A stretch of DNA of 64,000 nucleotides from Ipomoea triloba (taxonomy: Eukaryota; Streptophyta; Magnoliopsida; Solanales; Convolvulaceae), in the NCBI RefSeq assembly GCF_003576645.1, contig NC_044916.1:16097477-16161476 (forward strand), read 5' to 3'. The notes beneath the pieces were generated by a model. That model was not told where the DNA came from. It made no database searches and saw only the letters and a program-made list of their open reading frames with translations. The position numbers were made by a program, and so were the translations under genes. Of the stretch, positions 46,746-58,196 are shown in pieces. Numbering within the stretch: the first letter of the stretch is position 1; each line of letters begins with the position of its first letter.

Positions 46746-47010
46746 ACTTGTAGGGGAATATTATGACTCTACTAGTATAGATATGGTTTACTTGTAACAT
46801 GACTTATGTACCTATGTATATATCTTGTAATCTCATATTCGTAATGATATTCCAGAAAACATAGTTCCTATGCCATCAAAGACAGCTTTAAATCTGTGGG
46901 GTACTATGTTGGAAAAATTGGAGCACACTTATTACTTCATTATTTTTAATGAAAATTTTACAAAACCTTTTTCATATAATACTTCTTTGTAGTTTTTTTT
47001 TTCTTATTTA

Positions 47011-47492
47011 GGTAGTGTTTGAAAACTCGGAAAATGACTTCTGAAAATTAACTTCTCTGTTTTCAATGTTTGGGAAAGCCTGAAAAATCAAATTCAACGA
47101 AAATCATTTTCCGGATCAAAGGAAAACAATGCTATTTTTGGGGAAAATGACTTCCGCCAAAATTTGGCGGAGGTCATATCCCGGACCAAGTTTGCGCGAA
47201 TTTGAAAACTAGCAATCCTCTCTGGTTTTCCTCTCTTGTTTCCCGAAGTTTTTTTTTTTATAGAATTTTTTGAATAAATAATATGATTATAAATATTTTC
47301 ATAATTTAAATAAAATAATTAAAATATTTAGTTATACAATTCTACTCATTTTTTAGAAAATATACCAAACACATTAAGACTGTTTACCAAAATACAACCA
47401 AACACTAAAAAAGAAATATTTTCTGAAAAAATGATTCATTTTACAGAAAACATTTTTGCAGAAGATATTTTCCTGATTTCCAAACATAGCCC
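47011..47492. mobile_element. MITE with GTGTTTG / CAAACAT inverted ends
   Basis: Left GGTAGTGTTTGAAAACTCGG; right, inverted, GGGCTATGTTTGGAAATC. The interior has inverted GAAAATGACTT / AAATCATTTTCC. No clean target duplication. Confidence 0.5.
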
Positions 47493-47618
47493 GGAAAAAT
47501 ATTTTGGTCATTACATCTTATGAATTAAAAAACATTAGATAGTAATAGTATTTGGGGTCTGTCGTAACCCAAAAATAAAAAGTACTAAAGTATTATAAGC
47601 TTGGATAACTAAATATAA

Positions 47619-47918
47619 GGGTGTGTTTGGTTGACGGGTTTTGGTATAAGATATGGGTATCAAAGTGATTGTTACTGTTTGGTTGACAGGTTTTTAGAAC
47701 ACTACTATGGGTTTGGAATACCCCATTAATTGAAAAACTCATACCCTTATTAAATAAGGGTTTCATTTTCCTTCCTCATTTCTTCCCCAACTATTAATAA
47801 CCATTCTCATTCCACCCTACTACTAAACATGCAAAATACTTTCACCAAAACCCATTATCCTTATCAAGTATTTGATACCTATACCGATTCCGATCCCATG
47901 TGTAAACCAAACACACCC
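47619..47918. mobile_element. Tourist (PIF/Harbinger) MITE
   Basis: TIRs GGGTGTGTTTGGTT, target duplication TAA (47616-47618, 47919-47921). The empty site CTATAAATCTCC is present at about 62970. Confidence 0.92.
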
Positions 47919-48219
47919 TAAATCTCCAAATAAATACAAAGTATAAACTGTAAGTAAAAAAGACAAACGATTTTAAGTCAGTGGACCTCATACAAAATTA
48001 TTTCAATAAGACATTAAGTCAATGGACCCCGAACAATAACTATTTTCAGTAGCACATTAATTAAGTCAATGGACCTCAAATTCGTCCATTAGGACAAACC
48101 GTGCTTGACGACGACGTGCCAGACTGCCAACAACGTATTTAATGGGGCAACCTCTTAACCGGCGATTAATTGCGTAGATCGTGGTATACGTAATCTTGTG
48201 TGGACCATAAAAAAAAGCA

Positions 48220-48495
48220 CTCCCTCCGTCCCATTTTACCTTACTTACTTTCCTTTTTAATTTGTCCCAAAATAGTGTCCTTTTTCTAAAATTGAACATA
48301 ACTATCATTCTACATTTCCCAATCTACCCTTTTGACTTTTCAACTTTATAGACCATTAATGAGACAAGCACAATTGTACTTTGTACAAATTACACCTACT
48401 TTTGAAGGGCAAAATTGGAAAATTAGTATCATTTGTTATGTTGTATTAAAACCGTGCAAAAAGTAAATGAGACAAACAATTAGGGACGGAGGGAG
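48220..48495. mobile_element. Stowaway (Tc1/mariner) MITE
   Basis: TIRs CTCCCTCCGTCCC; TA on the right, CA on the left (one mutated base). Length 276 bp, typical. Confidence 0.92.
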
Positions 48496-49337
<842 letters not shown>

Positions 49338-50509
49338 TAATTAATTGGTGATTGGTGATTAGTGATATGGTAATATTGTTATATATTAATATTTATATTG
49401 ATTGATATTGATATTAATTAATTAATTGGTGATGGGTGATTAGTGATATGATAATCTATATCTATATCTATATATCTATATATATCTATATAATTGACAT
49501 GTAATTAACTATATTAGAATGAAAAAATTATATAATATTGTAGTAATATTTTTACATGTCAATCATCTATATTTACATAAAATTAAAATTAATTATACTT
49601 TCCTTTTGAAAAATCTTCCATAATATGTTTATCCTCCACTATATAATAATGAGAAATGACTCTTCTCTCACAACGTACCAATATCTGTGCTCTCACTATT
49701 AGTTAGAGATCTATAATTTGTAATTCTACGAAGTCGAAGATCGAACTTTAACACGCGTAGAATTGTTATGGTATGCGGTATGATTTAATTTTTAGTTGAT
49801 TCATTCTGCATTTTGGAGATCCTTATGGTGTAGTCTGCATTCCATAGAGTATTTTGTAGTACTGTGATTTAGTTTGATTTTAACAGCTCAATATGCTTTA
49901 ATTTTTGCTGATAAGGTTTCAAGTAGCTAGGCCAATTTTGCCATGGGCGTATCACGTATGTAAAATTACAATTTTCAGAGTGATTGTAGTGAACAATCAA
50001 ATGTTTTCTATAATATTATATTTTAATCACATTACATTGATTGGTAATTTCTAATGGAAAAACATTGTATTGTAACTTTGTATTACAAGATTTTGAATGA
50101 TAATACCTTATTTAACAATCCATCTTTTTAGTTGTACTGTGCAAAATAACTAGCAATCTACGGATGCTCATCTATATATTGTAGAATTTGCAATCTTGAT
50201 CTTCCCCATTTACGGATGCTCATGTAATTCGGTAAAAATGGTGGTTACTATACTTGAATAAATCCTCAATTATTCATTCCAATTGTTCGTTTTATCATTC
50301 TAATTCTTCATTTTATAAAAAGTGGTGCATTGGAAGCTAAACATGGGTCATTGTATCATTGATTTTTTATTCCAATTATTACTAATCTTTATCATTAATT
50401 GCACAATACTAATTCACACTTATTAGTTAAAAAATGGTGATTACTATACTTGAATAAATGAAATAATAATATTAAATTTTGTAGCCTCGATTTAAAATCT
50501 ATTATGTTA

Positions 50510-50550
<41 letters not shown>

Positions 50551-51177
50551 TAATACTCCGTAGTAATAATAATCTAAAATTCTTAATATAATTTTCCTAA
50601 TATTAATAATAATAATCCATAACTCTAAATAAAAGTTTGTAACTAAATTTTCCTATTAAATCTGTTTATAAAGGTAATTATAAATATAGAATTGAGAAAT
50701 TCTTATGATATTTTATTTAATTGATATTATTCCTAATATATTATAAATATAGAATTGAGAAATTTTCATTTTTCCTAGATAAGGTTGCCTAATATTAATT
50801 TACACATAACAATCGGCACTAATAATTTAAAAAAAAAACAGAAGAACTGCCAGAGACGTCTGTTTTTTTTTTTTTAAATTTTATTATTATTATTATTATT
50901 TAATTATTTTAATTAAAATTATTTAAAAAGTTTATTTTAAAATTAGTAACCACCATGTCATCACAATTGTAGGTAAACAGGTCAATTTGGACTTTTTTTT
51001 TGAAAACATGTCAATTTGTACTTAATTGCATGACTTTATATCGTTCAGGAATCCAATTGCATTCTTTTTGAGTTCGATGGCCTAATTGAAGTTTTGTGTG
51101 TAGTTCAGTGGTTTATTTGACCATTATTCCGAGAAAAATGATATTACTAATTGATTTAAAATATAAAAAGATCGTAA
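49338..51177. other. AT-rich intergenic DNA, no gene seen
   Basis: 49340-49455 holds a two-copy repeat (TTAATTGGTGAT...TAGTGATATG), and 50512-50550 a (TAA)n microsatellite. 50990-51135 resembles a MITE arm ending TTTATTTGACCATTATTCC. No credible coding frame. Confidence 0.5.
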
Positions 51178-52152
51178 TCTATATTCTATACTATATATAA
51201 AAGTAAAATCCTCCTATTTCATTCCCCGCCTAAACTTTTGTAGTCTATTAATGAAATATTTTATTGGTCAAATAATTAATAAAGCTTATTTGTTAAGAAA
51301 ATGTAAAATAGAAATTAACTAATATCTATAAATTGATAATATGTATACTCACGTATCAACACTATTAATAAAAGTAAAATCATTTATCGGGAAAAGAAAA
51401 GGATATTACTAATTGACTGAAAATTATTTAAAAACTTTAATAATTAATTATACTTTCCTTTTGAAAACTCTAAGTTATTTAAACTTTAAAAAAATTAATT
51501 GAACATGGGTTGTTAGATTTTTATAATAATCAAAATTAATTCATTCAAATATGGAGGAGGAAGATAAAACTAAATGCAATATGGGGAAAATGAATATACT
51601 TAAAGTATAAAAGTATAATTACACATATATTAGTGTAATTGACTAATAATAATTGCCTAATAATTATTATGATAATTAAGTTAAGCATTGGTCGTTGAAT
51701 TTATTTTTATAATAATTACAATTAATTTATTTTTCATTTTCTCATATTTATTTTAGTAATAATATAATTATATAAGTCATATTACTTATAGATCTTTTTA
51801 AGATAATTTTAGACAAACAAGTCATATATTATTCAATTAATTGAGTAATATTTTTGTACTAATCTTATAATCAAATAAATGTATACGTTCAATATTAGAA
51901 TTTTTTATAATTTCATCTTTATTTTTATTATCTCAATATATAATAAAAAAAATTTATCCACGCCTGAGTAATTGAACAATTATTTGTTCTAATTCAAAGG
52001 AAAACATCATAAAACATAATCGATCCAATCAATTTCATCAATTGGGCTATATAATATTCGATGTTATAATATATATAATTGTATATTGATCCAAATATTC
52101 TTTAAATATTATAACAAATCCATTTCGTGCAACGCACGGACGAAAATACTAG
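51178..52152 (+). mobile_element. Non-autonomous Helitron 2
   Basis: A|TCTATATTCTATACTATATA at the 5' end; 3' end with hairpin CGTGC-AAC-GCACG, spacer GACGAAAATA, CTAG and host T. The same family as Helitron 1, of 975 bp, with no coding sequence. Confidence 0.85.
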
Positions 52153-52234
52153 TTATTTATATACAGAATATACATTATTTGATAATATGATCTGCACAAG
52201 TATAGATCATGGTCCACATAATAATGATTTCAAC

Positions 52235-52390
52235 CAAACACTTCCTCCAGCGGTCCCTCGCAAAGGCGAACTCTTAAAAGAGATGAGTAAGTGTCTCTTC
52301 GTCCTCTGTACAACATGGACAGCTCCCATCATGGGTCATGTTTCTCTTCCTTCATTCCGCGTTAGATTCAGTTTTAATGGTAGATTAAGG
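52235..52390 (-). pseudogene. LINE fragment, reverse-transcriptase zinc-binding domain
   Basis: Minus strand reads RKRNMTHDGSCPCCTEDEET, then LTHLF and FARDRWRKC, matching the zf-RVT domain that follows RT in plant L1 LINEs. A shorter copy of its end is at 63225-63268. It abuts the truncated exon 2 of copy C. Confidence 0.7.
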
Positions 52391-52751
52391 GTGTCTTTGA
52401 TTGAATGTAACTCCTTGACGGCATTGCCAATGCTCATTCAATTCTATCTCTGGGTAACTCCATGGAACAAGCTATTCCGATCTTAAAAATTGATACAAGG
52501 CATTCTATTATCTGGTTTTGAAGTACAAGGCTTCTAGGAGTTGCATTAGCTTCTTCGTTGAATAGCTTTGGATCCACAATATCAATGACTTGCTCAGGCA
52601 TGCTCATTCTAACATAGTTATGAAGAGTTAAGCCATTATTGAAGATATCACTAGTAGGACTTTTACGGGTAAATATAAAATATCTGTAGCAAATGGATTC
52701 CATACCTATACATATCACCAAATGTTGACAAATCACTTCCCATCCCATACT
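52391..52751 (-). pseudogene. Exon 2 of kinase copy C (truncated, frameshifted)
   Basis: Acceptor TTTTTTCAG|AGTATGGG is canonical. It encodes YGMGSDLSTFGDMYRYGI, is frameshifted near 52675, resumes SDIFNNGLTLHNYVRMSMPE through IACSMELPRDR, then carries a short insertion before MSIGNAVKEL and stops being homologous at 52391. The last ~16 codons of copy B are missing, replaced by LINE sequence. Its intron sequence and (TA)n match exon 1 at 58197-60573 across the insertion. Confidence 0.82.
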
Positions 52752-52792
52752 CTGAAAAAATTCAAATTCAATCATTAGTAGTTTTCACCAAA

Positions 52793-52850
<58 letters not shown>

Positions 52851-53204
52851 AAAAAACATAATAAGTCTCAATGATGGTTATATCCCTGATTTTTTGTCCG
52901 TTTTTTAAATGTTTATCTTCTTGTACATTATGTTCTTAATGTTGTACACTATATTTTTATGGACAAGAATGTCCAGCATATTCTGTTACTGTTAAAGTTG
53001 ACTAAATAACTGTTAAAGTATACATACATTTTAGGCCACTCATTTTCCTTCCATATTTCCGCTATTTCTTATTTACCTAGGATCTTCAATTCCCTATTTC
53101 CCCGACCTAATTCTTCCGCTTTTCCTTCTATATTTCCCCTAATCTTCCGCTTTTCCTTCCCTTATTTCCCCTAATCTGCAATCCACAATGTTTTCCTCCG
53201 CAGA

Positions 53205-53600
53205 TTCCTCCATCATTCATCTGTTGCTTCATATGAGGATTTACACGCTCAACAGCGGGAAGAAGAGCTGCAATCAACAGCATTCAATGATTACGAACAT
53301 GAATTGCGCTCAATATTTAAGTCGAGGTAAATTCCTTAATATTTTTGTTAATTTTGTATAATTATATGTTGGTTGGTCGATTTAGAGTGGGTTTGATTCT
53401 GAACTTGTACTAAAAAGCAATGGGAAAATTAAAGGGAATCAATGGATTTTCTAATTTTAAAATTTAAACTGAAATTTAGTAACGCATTTATATTTATGTG
53501 TGTGTATGAACTTGGCGAGCGAGAAATAGAGCGTGATATTGCATCCGGGACTGCGGCCGATATCACCGAGAACCACGACTGCCGCCCTACCTCTCCGCCT
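53205..53600 (+). other. Possible captured exons, unknown protein
   Basis: After an acceptor-like TTTTCCTCCGCAG at about 53203, one frame reads SSVASYEDLHAQQREEELQS and continues to SIFKSR before a donor-like GTAAAT. A second segment at 53500-53600 reads ELGEREIERDIASGTAADIT. Both look protein-coding in composition, but I do not recognise the family. Confidence 0.35.
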
Positions 53601-54401
53601 CGTCTTCGTCTGATTAGTATGTTTAATTTTGTTAATTTAGGATAATTGAGGAGATGGTTAAGTTAATGTTTAAAACATATATAAACAGATTTTATTTAGT
53701 AGTGTATTTGGTATACCGTGATTGCTAAATTAATGTTATTCCTTTTTGAATTTGTATTTTGTTTTGATTTATCTCTTTTTTTCTTTATTTAATTTTGGAA
53801 TGTTGCTTGATGTTAGGAGGTATTTTGCTATATAACCACTTCATGTACAGTAACTCACTAGAGAATAATTGTGAAATTTTATTTATTTTCTTCTCTAAAA
53901 TTTACTCTGTTACTCTACCTACCTCTTCAAGTCCACCTTCAGGTTTTTACTTATCTTCTTTTTATATTCCCGTTGTCAAAGAATAATTGCTTTGTGTTCT
54001 GCTTAGCATATATAACTGAATGTGTTGTGTGTAGATTAATATACAACTGAATGTGTTGTGTGTATATATATATTTGTTCTTATGGTTTTTGAGCTTAGCA
54101 TAGCACATTAGACTTGATAGGATGACACACACACAACTCTCAATTCTCTACCTTGTATTGTTGTCTCATTTGTCATTCTGTACAATGCTACAATAGTGGT
54201 TTGCTTTAATATGATGTTTTCAATAGGGCTGCATTTGCATGGGTATATTTTATGGCAACGTAAACCCTCTTTAATATGATGTTTTGAATAGGGTGGCATT
54301 CACTGTGTATGATTGGTAGCAATGTCAATCCTAAAATCACATGAATAGAAGATTGGTGATAATATAAATAAATAAACAAGCAAGAACATGGAACTTGCAT
54401 A

Positions 54402-54828
54402 TTATGGGGCATTCCCAGTATATCTGTACGTGCTTGCCTTTTCTTTCACCTTAAGCTCTTCATTTTGCTGATTCTGCTCTGCCTGTCTTTTGGCTCCTTC
54501 CAAAATGTTTACTATCCTCTCAACCTCATTGCGGTAATGTGCCAGAGCTTTTGCCCTTCTGGTATCCAAGTCAGCCTGTAGTTTTCATTTACCATGTTCT
54601 TAGTTATCAAAATACAAAGGTTCAACTGATCTGCTGATTTAGATTGAAATCAGAAAACCAAACCTCGGTTTCCTCTAAATGGCGTTTGGCTTTTTTTGTC
54701 TTTTTAGTCTCCCATTCATCAATTGTGTTTCTCTGTTTGTGTAAAGATTTGATAGAAGGGATTTTGAGAGGGTTAGAGAGGAGACAAATGACTACTAATT
54801 TGGTGGTATTTGGTGTGAATTCAGCCAT
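54402..54828 (-). CDS. Remorin-like protein, two exons, 112 aa
   Basis: Exon 1 is 54828-54664 (ATG, MAEFTPNTTKLV; 55 codons); the intron has donor GAG|GTTTGG and acceptor CTACAG|GCTGAC; exon 2 is 54575-54402, ending TAA. The frame is intact across the junction. The C-terminal half carries the remorin signature: DEWETKKTKKAKRHLEETE, RRAKALAHYRNEVERI, GAKRQAEQ, NEELKVKEKAS. Remorins are plant plasma-membrane scaffold proteins linked to microdomains and responses to microbes and viruses. This one is short and lacks the usual Cys-rich membrane-anchor tail, ending YTGNAP. It sits inside the Helitron-like insertion, so it may be a captured, possibly unexpressed copy. Confidence 0.68.
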
Positions 54829-54840
54829 ATCTCCCACACA

Positions 54841-57490
54841 CTGAATATTGATACTTTTTCATATATAAGAGAGTTTGAACTCATGAGTCCTGACCTTTTT
54901 TAAGGACAAGGGTGCACAGACACTACACCAACCAAGCTGGTTAAAAACTAAATAGAAAATATGAGTTTATAATGTAATTGATTTATATTTTGTTTTGATG
55001 TTAGAACCTTGCAGGAATCTCAACTCCACCACCATGTGGGCATTGTAGATTTACTTTTATTTGGTTTTTTTTTTTTTTGTACTTTGATATTATTTCACAT
55101 CGGCTCTACAAAAGATTAGGAGTAGTACTTAACTAGGTCAAATTTTTACACGCTCGTAAACTAGCTTTTATAGTGGAACTAAGAGTTTGATTTGAGTGAA
55201 AGCTATCCACCTATCTGGTTATCATTTTACTCTAATTAAACTCTTAATTGGTATCTACTACTGCAACGCGTTGGGAGTTAAAGCCAAGCCATTGTCGGAC
55301 CCATATTTCACTTCCTATAAATTTCCAGATTGTTGAGATGCAATTTGCATGCTGTAAAATGGAAAAATAAAAAGAAATTGCTCCCTGTACCAGAATGCAC
55401 CTCAGAATCAGTTTCTTGGATTATGAGTCTGTACACTTTTCTTGGAATTTTATCGTCATTTTCTGTTTCCTTTAATCTGTTTTCCTTGCATTCTCTAGCA
55501 AAATCCCATGGCATTTCCATCGCCTTGCATTATGGTGAAAGGCAGAAGCCGGTAAAATACCAAGTCCAGCTCTAGGTAATTAGTGGATTGATCGGTAAAA
55601 GGCCAAGGCTATCATCTCCCTATAAAAAACATGACCGGTATAAAGAAATATTAGTTTATTGATAAATATTTTATCAAAACATAAATTATAACAATTCTGT
55701 GACCTTTTTTTTTCCAGTCCATATACACATACAAACACAAATCTCACACACTCACACACAAAATTACATCTAGAAGTAATGGTGAGTAATTTTCTAAATA
55801 ACCTTCATGTATCATCCACACACACACACAATTAGTAGTCATTTGGTGTAAAGATTTGATAGAAGGGATTTTGAGAGAGCTCAATTATATGCTAATGAGA
55901 AATGGGAGAGTGGTTACAAATGGTCACCTTATCCACTTTCCATTTCTCCCCTAACTTTAAAAAAAATAAAAATAATAAAATGCTAAGCTTTCTACAGATT
56001 AGCTAAGCTTTCTACCGACCCGCCCTTTCTCATCACAGAAAAATGGCTGAAGCTGTGATGAGCTTCACGATTATTTTCGACCAAAAAAAAAAAAAAAAAG
56101 AAGGCAGCTTCACGATTATCAAATCAAGGATTTATAGCCCCTCTCTTCATTGTCCATTAAAACTTCCTAAACCAGTAAGTTTTCTGGTGATTTTTCTATT
56201 ATCCCTATTATTATTAGTATTATTTTTTTAATCTTTATTTTCCTTTATGATATTCCAGCTCAGGCAATGCTTAAATTTTGCTTTTAGCCCTTGCAGTAGG
56301 TACCAATTCCATGAATCCAAGTTACACCCATCTCAATTATTAGCCTAATATTATTTTCTATCAATTACTTGTAGCTTATAATAATAATAATAATAATAAT
56401 AACATGAATAATTATATTTTTAATATTTTTAATAATTATAGTTTTAATAATAATAATAATAATAACATGAAAGCTCACTTTGCATATATATACTACATTG
56501 TCATAACATATATATATTTTTAATATTTTTTCAGCAATGGAATCTCACCTTCTAATCCCCCGAATTACAACAAAGAAAAAACAATGGAGTTTTAAAGTTT
56601 GTGTTATTGAAAAGTTGAACACAAGAGAGTCAAAGAGCAAACCTAGAACCTTGTACAAGCCTATAACATTACAAAAATACTCACATTTCTCCACATAAAG
56701 TTTGTGTTATTATAAAGTTTGTGTTATTTTTTAATCGCCATGAAAGATCACATTTCTTCACTGCCTGTTCAAAGCACAGGTAAATAAATTCCATCTTAAA
56801 CTCCTTCTCAGTTTCATAAACGAATTATTTCAATTCCTGTTGCAATTAGTTTATTTATTGTATTTTTAACTATCTATAAGTCAGGACTTCAAAAATACTT
56901 ATTTCACCATGATACTCGAATCAGTTGAATTGTATCTGCTTAAATTTTTCCATTATTCTTTCTGTTAATCTGAATGTTCTCCATGGAATTAATTGGTAGC
57001 AATATCCTTTTTTTTTTTTCTATTGTGTTAAATCAAATACTATTTCTATTCTTTCCACTAATTCTTGATGTTGAATGCAAATATTTGGTTTTTTTTGGTA
57101 CAATTAGAAAAATAATGATTCTAAGTATATTTGGTAAAGTGGAATGCAAGTAAGGCAAGAATAATGTAATTTTAGAAATGAATCGATATTATTTCATTAA
57201 ATATGTTAAGTAGTTAATTTGATTAAATATAACACCAATTTATTATTCTTTCAAAAATAACCATTCCATGTAATATACAAAAAAAAAAAAAAAAAAAGGC
57301 AGTGAAATAAGTATACCAATCAACACATTCTTAATGTAATTCTCTTCATATTTTCATATCATAGACATCTACTTTCCTCACTTCATGTTTGGTTGCGTTA
57401 ATGTAAAGCATCATCAATCACATCTTGTTACTCTCAGGTACATAATCTAGTTTCTTGTACCCATGTATTTAGAATATTGTACAATTTACA
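54841..57490. other. Helitron-like interior, no further gene recognised
   Basis: 55840-55880 repeats part of the remorin-like exon 1 (TTTGATAGAAGGGATTTTGA). (TAA)n tracts occur near 56380 and 56445. Small frames at 55330 and 56043 have no recognisable domain. Confidence 0.45.
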
Positions 57491-57494
57491 ATTA

Positions 57495-57715
57495 ATAGTA
57501 GCCTAAATAAGTTTTATAATATATATATACAATATATTATATATAAGTCAAAAATGTAACCAAAGTATCGCAAAAGCAATCTTCTGCACTAAATAAGTTT
57601 TATAATATATTATATATAAGTCAAAAATGTAACCAAAGTATCGCAAAAGCTATCTTCTGCAGTAAATAAGTTATATAATATATATATACAATATATTATA
57701 TATATGTCAATAAGG
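57495..57715. repeat. Tandem repeat near the Helitron 3' end
   Basis: AATGTAACCAAAGTATCGCA followed by AAAGC(A/T)ATCTTCTGCA(C/G)TAAATAAG occurs twice, with partial third copies, period about 90-100 bp. Confidence 0.8.
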
Positions 57716-58036
57716 CTCAATCCCTGATATTTCAAATCTGAAATCCCTAGCTAATTACCAGTCACTAATTACCCAGCACCTCAATTACCTTCTATGATAA
57801 TATTAATATATCATAACCAGATTGACAAGGCCATAACCTTCGACGTCAACAATTAAATTGAATTTGTTGTGTTAATTTAAAATACATACACAACAAATAT
57901 TTGGCACGAATATCTATGAAACATCGACAACTAAAAAAAAAAAAAAGAAAACGCATTATATCTATTTCAAAATAATTTATTAAATGAGTTGAAAGATTGG
58001 GCACAAGTCTTCGCGCAAAGCGCGTAGGAAAAACTA

Positions 58037-58037
<1 letters not shown>

Positions 58038-58078
<41 letters not shown>
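58038..58078. repeat. (TA)n, right half of the intronic microsatellite
   Basis: Continuation of the TA tract that ends at 52847, interrupted by the Helitron-like insertion. Confidence 0.8.
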
Positions 58079-58080
<2 letters not shown>

Positions 58081-58196
58081 TCTAAAAGTTTTTATGTTAA
58101 ACGAGAATTGATTCTCTCTTAAAAGTTTCAAGTTGTGGATATCTAAACCTCTCTCGGATAGATGATTAACTAAATTCAGAAAGGAGAATAGTCTAC

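Larger units (their letters stand above)
34849..46877 (+). mobile_element. Ty1/copia element 1, short LTRs, with nested insertion
   Basis: 5' LTR about 34849-34956, PBS TGGTATCAGC at 34959-34968, polypurine tract GGGGAA at 46753-46758, 3' LTR about 46759-46877. The LTRs share GACTCTACTAGTATAGATAT. Flanks AAAGG and AAAGA are a one-mismatch 5-bp duplication. Without the nested element it is about 4.3 kb, a full-length but decayed copia. Confidence 0.88.
52848..58037 (+). mobile_element. Helitron-like insertion, 5.2 kb, with gene fragments
   Basis: It lies in a (TA)n tract of the copy C intron. 5' A|TCTAAAAAAC; 3' hairpin CGCGC-AAA-GCGCG (58012-58024), nine bases, CTAG (58034-58037), then T. 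The intron of copy B has the uninterrupted version. Because the target is a TA repeat, the A|T rule and the TC start carry little weight alone; the hairpin plus CTAG is the main support. It carries a remorin-like gene and possible exons, and no Rep/helicase. Confidence 0.62.

Noticed and set aside
48066..48308. 80-codon minus-strand frame
   Set aside because: Half of it is the Stowaway MITE and the rest is noncoding duplication-unit DNA.
53795..53986. Small frames at 53.8-56.2 kb as additional captured genes
   Set aside because: No recognisable motif, no splice context, and composition like AT-rich noncoding DNA.
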